64,000 nucleotides of DNA from Cephalotus follicularis (Eukaryota > Streptophyta > Magnoliopsida > Oxalidales > Cephalotaceae), in NCBI GenBank assembly GCA_001972305.1, contig BDDD01001804.1, positions 155,100 through 219,099 on the forward strand. The letters are read 5' to 3'. How positions within the stretch are numbered: the first letter of the stretch is position 1; each line of letters starts with the position of its first letter. Made by a program: the position numbers and the translations under genes. This document shows, piece by piece, positions 43,055 through 55,260 of this stretch. A model generated the notes under the pieces. It saw nothing but the letters and a program-made list of their open reading frames with translations, did not search any database and was not told where the DNA came from.

Positions 43055-43200
43055 TAAGGAAGGGAGAGAGAGACACGGGCGCATCACGCGCCCGTGCAAG
43101 AAAGAGGCAGCGAGCGCTCTGTGCGCCCGCGCTAGAGAGAGAGCGAGAGAGAGTGGGAGAGAGCTCGGAGCAGAGGGAGAGAGAGCGCACCGGAGCCAGC
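43055..43200 (+). other. GC- and GA-rich tract in sG-C
   Basis: AGAGAGAGAG runs mixed with CpG-rich CGCGCCCGTGC-type sequence, then CT-rich sequence to 43310. Unlike the AT-rich surroundings. Open frames across it (42957-43394 plus, 43035-43367 minus) are compositional. Confidence 0.75.
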
Positions 43201-44191
43201 CACCGGGCCAGGAGACGACGGCGAGCAACCCAGGCCCTCAACCCGCCAGTAAGCTCTTCCCCCTTCCCCTCCTTTCTTTTCCTTTTCTTCTTCTTCCCCA
43301 CAACTGTCAGCGCCTCTGCCAGGCGTTTCCCGGCGCCGTTAGCATCGCGGATGGAGGGGGTTTTCATCTAGAAGGCCCGCTCTTCCCATTTTGACCACCA
43401 TTGACACGTGGTTCGGCCGGAATCGGTCGGAATCAGTGCACCGAGTCGACTCAGCGAGTTGACTCACGGCCACCTGACACCGCGCTTTTGACGCCGAGTC
43501 TCGGTGAGTCACAGGCATGGATGTGTATAACTGGTGAATGTGGGGTATTTTTGAGTGGTGATCGGACCTGTTGAGGTCCGACGAGTCGATTCAATGAGTC
43601 GCAACTCGCTGCCGGCCGTGGCGCGGCGTTCGGCGCTGATTCATGATGAGTCTTGATCGATTTTGTGTAGACCGTTCAATGTGGAACCCGTTTATGGGTG
43701 TTTTACAAGCTGGATGAGTTGGCCATAATCTGGCCGGCGTTTCGGTGGCGGCAATGTTTTCTGTGCATTGATCATAATGAAATGTGCAGTGTGTGAGTGG
43801 CAATTGGATTTGGAGGTAAGGACTTGATCGATTGGCAAGAACCAGATTCGGTTCAACGGTAATTGGAAAGGTTCAACAATTGAACCGGCGGCTCGACTGT
43901 GCTGTTGCGGCTGTGATTTCCTAACTTGGAATCAAAGGTAGGGGATTTTATAAATGTGGTTTAAGTTCAATTATAATAAATATTCATTGATGAAATGCAT
44001 GCATATCGTATCTTGGAATGATTGTGGGCTGTGGATTGTGGGTGGTGTGATTGTGTTAGGGTTGCTATGAATAGCTAACCTGTTATGATTATTGTGTTTT
44101 ACAATGATTGGGAATCGGATTGCATGTGTTGTATGCCTTGATTTCTATCGGTTTTGAGACGGGTTGAAGGAACCATGTTTTGGTTCACTTA

Positions 44192-44295
44192 ACCGTCGAC
44201 GCTTAGGAAAAAAGCGTCGACGCTATGGATTGTTATACGGAGGATGAGTCCTGATTCGCGATAAACGTCGACGCTTAGAGAAAACGTCGATGCTA
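44192..44295. repeat. GTCGACGCT palindrome units in sG-C
   Basis: Two pairs: cores at 44195 and 44216 (21 bp apart) and at 44267 and 44286 (19 bp apart). Units read CCGTCGACGCTTAG, GCGTCGACGCTATG, ACGTCGACGCTTAG and ACGTCGATGCTATG. Confidence 0.85.
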
Positions 44296-44373
44296 TGATT
44301 CGTTGTGTGTTAGAATGGATTGTTGTGAGTTGTCGCTTTGTTTTGCTATTTTTTTCTGCACTATCTACAGAAT

Positions 44374-44684
44374 CCAGCCAACTGTCCAAAAGGACAGCCG
44401 ACTGCTCGAGTGCGCCAGTAGACTGTTCAGTATGAACAACCGACTACTCAATGGATCCAGCCGACTGTGCTTGGGAGCCAGTCAACTGTCCATGTGTGTT
44501 ACAGAGAAATGCCTGCAGAGGCTTGAGTAGCAGACTGCTGTACGCCAGCGACCGACTGTTGGGTATGAACAGCCGACTGTCAAGGATGACAGTCGACTGT
44601 CGAGTGAGGGCAGCTGACTGCCAGTGTTAGGGTAGCCGACTGTTGAAGGAAAACAACCGACTGTTAGTGAGAGACAACCGACTG
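44374..44684. repeat. Phased CAGCCGACTG array in sG-C (13 units)
   Basis: Cores at 44377, 44397, 44418, 44439, 44460, 44481 and, after a gap, 44551, 44572, 44592, 44613, 44635, 44656, 44677. Spacing is 20-22 bp throughout each half. Eight units contain RCCGAC on the sense strand. A TATAAAT lies about 100 bp further on, at 44785. Confidence 0.92.
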
Positions 44685-44784
44685 TTAGGGTCTGTTTTGC
44701 ATTATGAGCATGTGAATGCATCGTGTACTGTGATAACTGATTGTGAACTGTTATACCATCTTTTGGAAGTGCATTCTTGATTAT

Positions 44785-44791
44785 TATAAAT
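44785..44791 (+). promoter_or_regulatory. Possible TATA box downstream of the sG-C array
   Basis: TATAAAT about 108 bp after the last palindrome core. AT-rich surroundings make a chance match possible. Confidence 0.35.
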
Positions 44792-45311
44792 CATTACTTT
44801 ACACGAAAATGTATGTTTTGCGAAAATATATATTCGAAAGATCGTGAAAATGGCTTCCAAAACACCGTGTATCGAGTTTTGTGATATTGTGAACTGAGAA
44901 CCATGACATCGTGAAAATGAGTTTGCTTTCAAGTATTTTGTTTTATAAATTACTTGGGAAAACTGTTTTGAGCATCGAGATGATTGTGTTTGTGTTTGAC
45001 CGTGAATGTTGATTGTGATTGCGACTGTGGCCGTACTAGTTGCGTGGCGGAGATGCCAGCGATGACTAGTGGTCGGGTTGACTCAGGGACCAGGAGTTGG
45101 CTGGGTGACTCACTGTACCGTGACCTGCTTCGTGCCGTCCGGAGTTGGGGCCGATGACAGGAGTATGATGTTGGGGCCAGGAGTTGGCGACGCTCTTCGT
45201 ACCCACCATGAACCATGAACCGAGAATTGTGTAGTCCTTTGGACTTGTTTGGAACCGTGAAATGTGATATTGTAATCTTGTGACATCATGAACTGTGACA
45301 TTGTGGTTGGG

Positions 45312-45338
45312 TATATATATATATATATATATATATAT
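45312..45338. repeat. (AT)n microsatellite in sG-C
   Basis: Uninterrupted AT dinucleotides of about 27 bp. Confidence 0.95.
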
Positions 45339-45813
45339 GCATCGGGATATAGTATGTATTGCATCATATTGCATTCATTGCATAGCATTCTTTATCATTG
45401 ACCCCACATCATGTTTATAACTTAGCCGAGTGAGGACAAAGGCTAACCCCCTACAATTTCAGATTGATTTCAGGTTGATGCAGCGGATTGTTACCGTTGA
45501 GCTCCGTGGAGCAAAGTGGAGTTTATGTTGTTTTTACTTTTGAGAAATGTTAATGGATCATTGTAATAAATGAATCGATGTATTGATGAATATTGTTCAC
45601 GCTCCGTTTGAGGGAAGTTAACTTTGATGATGTTTATTGTTGTAGCATGTAGTATGTGATGCATGTTACGTTTTAATTCGGCTTATATTTAAATGCTTCC
45701 GCAAGTTGTTCATGGCATTGGAAAGTTTTAAATTTATGGTAAATCGCATAAGCCGGATTTATATGTTAATTGCCACCACTATATATATGTCGGTTGTGAA
45801 ACGGGGTGTGACA

Positions 45814-46340
45814 GCTAATTATCAAGTACATGGTCCTAAAAGAACGAAATTAGGTCCTAGAGCTATTAAAAGTGTGTTCATTGGATATGCAGAGAATAGC
45901 AAGGCATATATATTACTTGATTTACAATCAAATGTAATCGTAGAGTCGAGATGTATAATTTTTTAAATTAAATATTCTACAGATTTTGAAATTGTGGAAA
46001 CTGATTTTGAAGAGCCAAGTTCTAGTTTTTTGAAGAGGAAAGAAGTACAAGTAAAGGAAATTGAGACCTCTAAAGAAATAGTGGAACCAAGAGGAAGCCC
46101 TCGAGCTAGAAAAGAGAAGGATTTTGGTCTTGATTTTATCTATGATGTTTTCCTTGTTGAAAGAGACAAAGATAATAATGTGGTAAGTAAATATCCTTTA
46201 GTATTGAATATGGAAGACAATCCCCAAAGATTTAAAGAAGCCATGTCTTCTAGAGGTGTTTCCTTTTGGAAGGAAGCAATTAATGATGAAATGGACTCAA
46301 TAATATCCAATAATACTTGGGTATTAACAGATTTACCATA
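45814..46340 (+). pseudogene. Co2 integrase C-terminus and RT linker
   Basis: ANYQVHGPKRTKLGPRAIKS, then VFIGYAENSKAYILLDLQSN is the copia post-integrase block. It is followed by an acidic linker (TDFEEPSSSFLKRKEVQVKE) and then KEAMSSRGVSFWKEAINDEM, the start of RT. Stops at about 45964 and 46339. Confidence 0.85.
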
Positions 46341-47333
46341 AGGATCAAAACCTATTGGGTGCAAATGGGTTTCAAGAGAAAATATAATTCTAATGGTTAT
46401 GTCTCTGTTTTTAATGCTAGATTAGTAGCCAAGGGTTTTAAACAAAAAGAAGGAATAGATTATTTTGACACATATGCACCTATAACACATATAACATCTA
46501 TTCGAATTCCTTTTGCATTAGCTTTTATGCACCATCTTCACATACATTGAATGAATGTCAAGACTGCTTTCCTAAATGAAAATTTAAATGAAGAAGTTTA
46601 CATAAAACAACCAGAAGGATTTGTCCTTCTTGTAAATGAAAAGAAAGTATCTAAATTGCTTAAATCTCTTTATGGTTTTAAACAAGCACCAAAGCAGTGA
46701 CATGAGAAATTTGATTCAGTTATATTGTCAAATGGTTTTAAACACAATAGTGCTGACAAGTGCATTTACTCTAAATTTACTAAAGACTATAGTATTTTAG
46801 TTTGCTTGTATGTTGATGATATGCCTATCTTTGGAACTAATATAAATGTTGTGTGTGAAACCAAGAGGCTCTTATCTTTCATGTTTAAAAGGAAAGATTC
46901 GGGGGATGTGGATACCATTTTGGGTATCAAAGTTAGGAAACATAGTGGGGGTTCTGCTTTGAGCCAATCTTACTACATTGGGAAGATGTTAAACAAATTT
47001 AATCATCTTGGGTTCAAAGAAGTGAATACTCCATATGATTCTAGTGTAAATTTTGAATACGATACTGGAAGAATGATATCACAACTTGAATATGCTAATG
47101 CTATAGGGTCTTCAATGTATGCGATTCATTGTACAAGACCGGACATTGCTTATTCAGTGTGTAAGTTGAGTAGATATACTAGTAATCCGAGCGCAGATCA
47201 TTGGATTGCGATTACCCGAATATTTGGTCATCTTAAGAAGACCAAGACTATGGGATTGTTCTACTATCAATATCCAACTATATTAGAAGAATGCACCAAA
47301 GCTAGTTGGATTATAAAAGTGGAAGATAATTAG
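46341..47333 (+). pseudogene. Co2 reverse transcriptase
   Basis: Segments 46317-46550 and 46725-47333 plus the stretch between. FNARLVAKGFKQKEGIDYFD, NVKTAFLNENLNEEVYI (first catalytic residue D changed to N), KLLKSLYGFKQAPKQ, a stop replacing a tryptophan near 46698, then LVCLYVDDMPIFGTN (YVDD intact). It ends IGSSMYAIHCTRPDIAYSVC and KKTKTMGLFYYQ. At least three stops. Confidence 0.88.
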
Positions 47334-47740
47334 GCCACTTCAGGTTGGGTCTTCACTATTCCAGTTGGAGCCGTTTATTGGGCGAGTAAGAAACAAACAG
47401 TAATATCTCACTCAATAATGGAATCAGAATTTGTTGCCTTAGCGGCAAGTAGGAAAGAGACTGAATGGATAAGAAATTTAATATTGGATATCAAATTGTG
47501 GCCTAGTTCTATGCCTTCTATTTCCATCAATTGCAACAATCAGGATACTTTATCGCGAGCATATAGTAGCACTTACAATGGAAAGTCTAGACATATAAGT
47601 CTTAAACATGAGTTTGTGAGATAGTTGATTTAGGATGGTACCACAACAATTGTCTATGTGGAATCAAACAGAAACTTGGTTGATCATTTTACAAAAGCTC
47701 TATCGAGAGAAGTAGTAAAGAAGACATCCTAGGAGATGGG
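47334..47740 (+). pseudogene. Co2 RNase H
   Basis: SGWVFTIPVGAVYWASKKQT, VISHSIMESEFVALAASRKE (catalytic glutamate), SISINCNNQDTLSRAYSST (NN where DN is usual), NGKSRHISLKHEFVR, then after stops NRNLVDHFTKALSREVVKK. The last is the normal copia pol terminus. Confidence 0.85.
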
Positions 47741-48295
47741 GCCAAAACCTTTCAATTGAAATCACCAGCAATGATAACCCAACCTTTGACTAGAAAATGA
47801 CCAGTTGAAAGGTTTAAAGGGTAAGAGCAAGTTACTGAATGTGGTTGTTTAGCACTAATGACACATAATAGAAATAAGTACCGCTCGTTACGATTTTAGA
47901 GGCTGAGTTGAACTCTTAATAAATTTTAATACTTATTTAGTAGTGTGCCAAAAGTAACAGAGACACGTTGAAGAAAATTTACCTATATGAACTTAAAAAT
48001 GATGCCGCTTTTTTAAAGAGTTAAGGTTTACTCTTGAGAGAGCTCATGAACCAAGGTCAAGCACATGGCCATAATAGTGCTAAGCGAATTATGGACCCCT
48101 TATAAAACTGAATGTTATTATGCGTGTGGTGTTTCTAATTCTAATAAAAGAATTAATCATTTAAGCTTAGGCTATCAATAACTTCGCTAGAATTTTGCAA
48201 CTCTTACACTAATTGAATGTTTAAATTGAAAAATACTTTCATGTATGCATAATAATGCTATTAGAAAGTGATAGAGAATTTTAATATTACAACCT
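47741..48295 (+). other. Co2 3' untranslated region
   Basis: AT-rich, no frame or repeat of note, between the end of pol and the polypurine tract. Confidence 0.7.
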
Positions 48296-48305
48296 AGCGG
48301 GGGAT
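48296..48305 (+). other. Co2 polypurine tract
   Basis: GCGGGGGAT directly before the 3' LTR start TGTTATAATC. Confidence 0.8.
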
Positions 48306-51049
48306 TGTTATAATCATTATATTATATCACAATATTAAAAATAAAAGATGTGACTGTTAGTCATAATCATTACATTTTGAAATTTGTTAAGAAACATGAT
48401 AATCAATAACAACGGTTTCGTATGTATTTGTTCATTAACAAATGTTATGTTAGATGTCAACAATTGTAATGCTATGAACAACTGCAACTTTATAAATTGA
48501 AAAGAATAGTTAACAAGTGTGACTCTTTACAAAAGGTCATAACCATTAAAATGAAAACATATGATTTTATAAAGAGATGCAATTGTAATGGACATACATG
48601 ACTTTTTATGAAATGTCATATGTGAGGTAGGGTGGCCAAACAAACCATTGGATAGGCTTATGTATTAGGAACTATCTATGCACAGAACAATATTTTTTCA
48701 TATATAGGACATGTGCTAATTTTGATTATATTGTTTATGGCAAAATCACTTGTGTTTTATTACATAATTGAAGTAGATTTATTTACTTATTTACACTTAT
48801 GATGTCCTTACATAAAGTTGGATGCCAAGCATGGAGGCAGTGAGATTTACTACCTTACTCCTTGTGTCAAAAATAGTTCGAAGTCATTGGTTCACTTATT
48901 GGGCATTTGTGAACCGGATAGACTTGTGCGCACGTTGCCTACTCCCGAGAAGGGGAGGATGGAGTCTCCCACTACCATATGTGAGGAACACTAGGGAAAG
49001 TATGGGGTGCACGCTGGGAACGTGTATACTGAACTAGACCTGCGTAGGAAACACTATTTGGATAATCGCTATTCCTACATGTTGTGGTTGTGCATAAGTG
49101 TTGAACACTTAGCGAGTTCGTAGAGAACTCGTCTGATCCGTAGACCTAAGCGACTGCTCTATATGGTATAGATTGTCTTGGTTTGATCTCCACCTTACTC
49201 AGTTCTTTTGTGGGGTTGACAATCGGGTTGTTTTTTGGCATGATCGAATCTGTACGAATATAAGCAAGTGCGCAACATGGGATCGTCAGACTTGAGCAAA
49301 GGTGATCGGCCCTGATTTGATCTAATTGTAATGTGGACTTATGAAATCCTTGGCCAAGGTTGAGGTGGACTGGAAATTGGATTTCTGGGGAAGTCTACCA
49401 AAGGTCCTAGTATTAATAAGGTATTTTAGCCACTAAGGTAAAATTAGGGTTGACACATATCCTTACCGTAGACCTCAGTCGGGGCCAAGTATGAAGAAGA
49501 ATTATAATACACGACGTAAAAAGTCATGCATTACGGCGGTGTGTGATAAACTATGAGAAAATTAATTGGATTAATTTTTTATCTGGATAATATTGGATAT
49601 TAGTCCGAGAGCATTTTAAATAGGTCTTGAACTATTTAGAACGGCTTAACCGAACCCTGAGAGCATTTCGGGTAAATTATCATAACTGCCGATATTAACC
49701 AAGACTTTAAGGGTCCCTACCCGAGAATGTTATCTCAATAAATGTTTGACATTTATATCTTGGTAAAAATTATAAAATCATATATTGGTCGGGTGGATTT
49801 TGTGAGATGTGTCACCATTGGATGGTGACACATGTCACTACCTCACTCTATCTTACTTAATTAATGTATAGAAGGGACAAGTGGCTTTTATATGCATGAG
49901 TTGGACTCATTTGGTGCTTATCCAGCCTGCCACATCATTGAGAACTCTCTCAACTATTCTAACCAGCCAAAAATTGAGAGGAAGAAAAAGGGAGAAAAGA
50001 AGTGAAACTTAGGGTTCTTCATCTTCTCCAAATTCTCAAGCTTGGAGCTTGAAATTTCTCTTCATCCCTTCTTTGATTTCGATCACCAAGGCCTAGTAGC
50101 TACCTAGGGTGGACTATAATTGATAAATCTTGTCAATTTTAACTATCCCTTTGATGGAATATTGGGTAGATGCAAGCTCTCTATGTAACTAGCATCCTTT
50201 GAGACAAACTCTTGTCTTGGGAGCTTACATAGCATAGATAGAAGCTTGTTTTAGACACCAGAAAATTAGGGTTTCTTTTAGAGGGGCTACCAAAATTTTC
50301 CTGAAAAAAAAAACAAAGGAATCAGCATCTTGGAGGTGTGGAAAGCTTGGATTAATGAAGAGGAGTCTTCCCAAGCAAGTACCGGCAAAGAGAAGGAGCC
50401 GCCAAGTTTGGTATAGCTTCTAGACTTTCTATTTGCATTTGATTTTTATAATTATCTCATTGGCATGCATATGTGATAATTATTTGTATATGGAATTGGT
50501 TTGGTGTTCCTTGGCATGCATGTGTGTTGGAATTGGAATTAGCATTGTCTAGATGTATAGGGGTGTTGTTTACTTCCGTTGTGCAATCTGATTTTGAAAA
50601 TTATGCCCCTTAACATCATTATGAATTCCTTAGAGGAAATGAGATACTTATATTCAATTCCCACAAACGGGGATGCATATCGAATTCCAACATCATAACC
50701 ATTAAAATGAAAACATGTGACTTTATAAAGAGATGCAATTGTATTGGACATACATGACTTTACAATCAGATGTAATGGTTCACTTCATAAATAGAGCGGT
50801 CGTCCACGTATGTGATATACAATATTCACATTATTTTCTTCTCTTATAACTTCATTTTCTATACAATTTGTGAAAGGGTTTTGAGGAAATTCTTCAAAAT
50901 TGCTATCTGCAGAATTTCATCAAGACTTTGTTGTATCCTGGAGGATTTTTGCATTAATACCATTAGCAACGATGTGGGGCAAATAAATCCTTAAAGAAAG
51001 TGATTTATCATGCCTCAAAGTTCGGTTATACATCTTGTTTTTACTAACA
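48306..51049 (+). repeat. Co2 3' LTR (split by sC-2)
   Basis: Parts 48306-48620 and 50693-51049 match the 5' LTR; the split is at target TCATA. It ends TACTAACA. Confidence 0.92.
48621..50692 (+). mobile_element. sC-2: solo LTR, same family as sC-1
   Basis: 2072 bp, TGTGAGGTAGGG to ATTCCAACA, with perfect duplication TCATA (48616-48620 and 50693-50697). Long colinear similarity to 13888-16125, for example GTTGGATGCCAAGCATGGAG in both. No coding sequence. Orientation tentative. Confidence 0.92.
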
Positions 51050-51610
51050 TATGGTGTGTAGGTTGTGGTGGATGTTGAACCCAACAAATTTGTGAAAGTT
51101 TACTGAGTTTTCTACTTTTCTTCCTAAAGATCCATTAATGACGTTTTTTAGTTTTTAATTGTGGGTTTTGTCTTTGCTTTGAAAGAGAATAATGGGTCTT
51201 ATAAATTATTAATCCATATGTGGCCTGTGGGTTTGGTTTTGAAGTTAGAGGATTTGTGATTAAAGATGGATTGTGAGAACACAATAGGTATGCAAAGAGA
51301 AAGAAAATATGAGCTGGAAGTTCAAGTTGATATGGCTCATGCAATGTCAGTCCGGAGGATAAAATTTTGGGAAGCAGTCGGGATATATAGCAAAACCCAT
51401 CAAAAAAATATAGGGGATAACCTTATGAAAACTTGAACCCAATACCTAGTGTTCTAATGTCAATATTATTATCATTAAAGCTACGTGACACCCACCACTC
51501 ATAGAGATTAATTCCTACAACCCAACTAATAAGAAATTATTAATAGCAGCTTAATAAAACTATGTATAAGTGTTGTTGTAGTCAAAACATGTATAGTTTA
51601 GTAAAATACA
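51050..51610. other. Unassigned AT-rich sequence
   Basis: No coding similarity, LTR or TIR recognised. Probably the ancestral locus into which Co2 inserted; the only sizeable part of the window without LTR features besides the next 700 bp. Confidence 0.5.
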
Positions 51611-52334
51611 GGGGTGCAAACGAGTCGAGTAAAGCGTAGACATGCATGTTCAAGCTAAGCTTGTCAAAATTTTATCTAGTTCTTGTTCGAACTGAGTTTT
51701 TAACCAACCCAATTTTTTTTTCAAAATCGGTTCATTAAGATTTTATAGAGTTTGCGCATGAGTGAGTCATTATTGAAAAACCGGACAGGTCGGTTGGACC
51801 ATATTGGACATGACACGGACACCTTTCTGGTCTGATAAACCACAAAAAAAAAAAAAAGGTTTTAAATCATTGGTTTTAAATCATTATTGAAAAACCAGAC
51901 CAGACTTGACTACCTTGGTGGGTCGATGGCCAGTTAAGGTTTTAAATCATTGGTTTGAGTTCGAACCGAGTTTTTAACGAGCTCAAAAAATTATTGTTCG
52001 AGGTCAAATCAATAAAAAAATTTACGAACTAGAGCTCAATTGAGTTTGAGCTCTCACCCTTGGACTTGTTTATAATATTTTTCTTTTTTCTCTAATAAAA
52101 AATTACAAATATAAATATTTCAAATCAATATAAGAAAAAATTGAAATAATTAATATAAACAAATGTGTGTGTGTGTGTGTATATATGTATATTCGAGTTC
52201 TTCACAAGCATATAATTAAACAATTAACGATTTAACGGGCTGTTCAGGAACCTTAACGAGTCAAGCTCATTTTTGTTCAAGTTTGGTTTGTTAAGCTAAC
52301 GAGCTTTAAAATCATGTTCATGTTTGTTCATTAA
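51611..52334. mobile_element. Possible decayed hAT-like non-autonomous element
   Basis: Starts CAGGGGTGCAAACGAGTCGAG, a start of the kind seen at plant hAT-type element ends, and holds GAGCTCAATTGAGTTTGAGCTC and repeated GGTTTTAAATCATTGGTT/GAAAAACC(G/A)GAC blocks. No matching inverted end is visible; LTR-Y starts at 52335, right where the other end would be expected. Weak call. Confidence 0.3.
52164..52180. repeat. (GT)n microsatellite
   Basis: GT dinucleotide run followed by ATATATGTATAT. Confidence 0.95.
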
Positions 52335-53357
52335 TGTCACCCTCCAAACCATGGGAGAAGCCCACAGCTCGACACGTGACAAAACCATCCATTCGGTCAA
52401 TCTTTATATAGCATAATATCCAAAAATACGCTATAATTTAAAACTTTAATAATCAACCATATAACGGAAGATAACCATTCAGATACTTGCATAGATAAAG
52501 CAAAGGTTATACATAACGTTGAACACATGTCTGCAGCACTGTCTGTCACACTCGTCCTGACCGAGGTGGATGTGACCATCACGTGGCAGTCCCCTTTCGA
52601 AAACCTCCACGTGATATGCTAAAACCAATTTGAAACCCACTTAAAACCATATAATCAAGTCATACGTTGAAATTTTCCCAAAAGCTTTGAAATTTTTTCT
52701 AACTCTTAAATTTTTACGAAAATCGAGCATGTAATATCTGTTTATCGGACTATGCCCCCTGTAAAGAAAAACACAGTTTATATAACCACACTCCCAATGA
52801 GGAATCATCGGTTTATAAATAGGTTCAGCCCTTAGTAACCATAAATTTAAAGCAGTAAACAAACATGGATTGGGCTCCGCCTCAATCATAATATCAAGCA
52901 TGAAGCACAAATATATAGGGCTCGGCCCTTCAAAGCAAAATCATAAAAGAAAATCATTTATATAAAAACATAGGTAAATGCGTAATTTAAATGCTGATAT
53001 AGTGATGCTATGCATGTGTTGGAACCCTGGTAGGCATGCCATGCCCTCTTGGTCCATCATCTACGGAAACATACTTAGCAATCATCTTGCCTCTATCTGG
53101 AAGGGAAAGAAAAACGAAGGTGTTAGTCCAAATGACTAAGTGAGTAGAAACAAAACATCTCATGTTACATCCATCAAGGACCTAGATGTGCTGAATAAAA
53201 TGAGCATAATATAACAAAGAATATATACAACAAAAAAAAGATAATGTAATTCTTCATAAAGAAAGGCTCAAATCTCAATAAGATCCACAATGATAGCCAA
53301 ACAATTAATACCACAAATAAAACAAGATCCATAACGGAATCAGATCCTCAAGTACGC
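52335..53357 (-). mobile_element. LTR-Y, left segment (gypsy-type LTR)
   Basis: Starts TGTCACCCTCC and holds the TTAAAACTTTAATAA..CGGAAG block that also follows the start of the Gy1 and Gy2 LTRs, then GTTAGTCCAAATGACTAAGTG, similar to sG-A in reverse. Non-coding. Gy2 interrupts it at 53358; it continues at 62628. Confidence 0.65.
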
Positions 53358-54021
53358 TGTCACACCCCGTTTTCCAACTTAAGAGACAACATATAAAGTG
53401 GTAAGGCAACCAACATAAAATAATCCAGCTCATGCAAAAAACCAATAAATTAAAACCTTCAGTGGCGGAAGCAACAACATAAATGAGCCGAATATAAAAA
53501 CACATCACGCATCCCATACTACGTGATGCCCGATAATCCAAACATAACCGTTGATCGCCCAAAACGGAGAGTGAAAAAGATACACTACAAGATAATAAAT
53601 ATCCAATGTTACAAAATCCGAATAACATGTTCAATAATCCAAATACATAAGTAAGAGAAATAATAAGTCTTCTCCTTAAACCTCCGTGCATGCTCCATGT
53701 CAAGATCACTCCATCAATCTGTTACAGTAGGGGTTAGCCTTTGTCCTCACTTCTTTTAAAACATTTCTCAGCCATTGGAAATACTTCCCCAGTCATTTCA
53801 AAAATATATAAATTCATGTAATGACAATTATACATTTTCGTACAAAATGATTATTCAATCGTGCAAGCCTTTCAAAATGGTTATTACTCTTTGAAAATCA
53901 ACCACAATGTATATCACAGTAATAATGCAAACATATGCTCAGAATGCATTTAGGTCCGTTTCTAGAGTCGTTTCGGATCTAACGGGTCCCATTCGAGCAA
54001 AATCTCACTGTCCAGGGGAAA

Positions 54022-54365
54022 AGGCGTCGACGTCATTCCTTAAGGCGTCGATGTCTTTTTCATACCAGAGGGTTCCAGTTCGTGAACCTCAATTCTAGGG
54101 GTTAGAACCCGGCCTTTTAATCCCTCAAGCAACCAAATATCACTCTCAAAACGTGAAAGGGATGCTACTGGTTAACAACAATATATCCAGAACATCAAAT
54201 TGAAATCAAACAGGTGATTCCTAAGTGGCTAAAATGGCCGTCAGAAGCAAATATCGCAGTTCAACGAATTCCCCAGAAAAGGCATCGATGTCAATTGGAA
54301 GACATCGATGTCTTTCACACTTTCACACGAAGGCATCGACGTCTTTTACATAAGCGTCGATGTCT
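54022..54365. repeat. Palindrome units, Gy2 3' LTR cluster 1
   Basis: Pairs at 54026/54047 (21 bp), 54284/54304 (20 bp) and 54335/54356 (21 bp). Typical unit GGCGTCGACGTC, which overlaps GTCGAC and GACGTC palindromes; decayed units read GCATCGATGTC. Confidence 0.87.
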
Positions 54366-55071
54366 GTACAACCCAGAACGGGATTTCCACGATTTTAGCA
54401 CACCAAGCCATTTCCAAATCAAACCTTTACACAACAGATTCATGTATTCATGTAAACTTACATGCATGATCAACTCAGTGTATCACAGTAACACTACAAC
54501 AAGTCCAGAATCCCAAGTCCATCATTAACATGCAATTCACCATGCTATTCATTAACTTAAAACTCAACATGTATATATAAATCCGTCACTTTCCCCTACC
54601 TTATTGTTCCAAGTTAGGAACTGGAAAGTTCACCTCTTTAAGTATCCAAACAGGTCACAGCAGCCTCTCTAGGTCTGTCCCGTAGCTGCACCAGTGGTTC
54701 CAAGGTCCAGGCTCCAAGCTCCAAGCTTAACAATCGCACACACACACTCCCTGTTTTCTTCTGGTGTTATAAAACGAGAGATACAAGTGGGGAGGAATAT
54801 CCTTAAGCAGACAGCTTCCTCCTAACCTCTTCCTTTTGTCATTTCACAGGCCACCCCGAGATCTCTCCCACTTCCAGGTTTTCTGCATTTCTTTTTGTTT
54901 TCTATTCCCCCTTTTTGCAGGTTGCATGATAGGATGGCACAATCCCTTGCATGTTCCATGTGAGGGTAGGTGTTAGTGCTCCTGGTCAGTACTCCAGCAT
55001 GCCCACCACGTCGAAACGCACTTGAAAAGGCATTAGGTAAAGCCTTTAAACAATCCCCCCCTTGCATGTTA

Positions 55072-55260
55072 CTCTGTCGACGAAGAACGTGATGGCCATT
55101 CTTACAAAGGCGTCGACGTCTTTCCTTAGACGTCGATGTCTTTTCCATTTTCGTAAGAAGGTGTCGATGCCTTCTCCCAAGGTCGACGTGCATGCTCGTG
55201 CATTCACGTGTATCCTGGTTCACAAAGGCGTCGACGTCTTTACAAAAGACGTCTATGTCT
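55072..55260. repeat. Palindrome units, Gy2 3' LTR cluster 2
   Basis: Cores at 55076, 55112, 55132, 55163, 55182, 55230 and 55251; close pairs are 20, 19 and 21 bp apart. Units read GGCGTCGACGTC, GACGTCGATGTC and similar. Confidence 0.87.

Larger units (their letters stand above)
42761..45813 (+). mobile_element. sG-C: solo gypsy LTR inside Co2 integrase
   Basis: 3053 bp from TGTAACGCCCC to GGGGTGTGACA, plus orientation, flanked by ACTAA (42756-42760) and GCTAA (45814-45818), one mismatch. Integrase coding resumes directly after it (ANYQVHGPKRTKLGPRAIKS). It carries a GC-rich purine tract near 43050-43200, GTCGAC-type units at 44192-44295 and a long CAGCCGACTG-type array at 44374-44684. The block GAGGACAAAGGCTAAC at 45431-45446 is shared with Gy2 LTRs in reverse. 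Confidence 0.93.
39982..51049 (+). mobile_element. Co2: decayed Ty1/copia element, plus strand
   Basis: LTRs begin TGTTATAATC and end TACTAACA; flanks TGTGG (39977-39981) and TATGG (51050-51054) form a 5-bp duplication with one mismatch. Order: LTR, gag, protease, integrase, RT, RNase H, PPT, LTR, as in Ty1/copia. No clear primer site follows the first LTR. Coding is broken by many stops, and the protease active site is lost. sG-C inserted in integrase and sC-2 in the 3' LTR. Lineage not assigned. Confidence 0.92.

Noticed and set aside
42957-43394. 145-residue plus-strand frame in sG-C
   Set aside because: It covers the GC/GA-rich tract and has an overlapping frame on the opposite strand; low-complexity composition explains it.
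54822-55223. 133-residue minus-strand frame repeated identically at 62019-62420
   Set aside because: It lies wholly inside the two Gy2 LTRs; identity follows from LTR identity. It shows no known motif and crosses palindrome units and pyrimidine runs.
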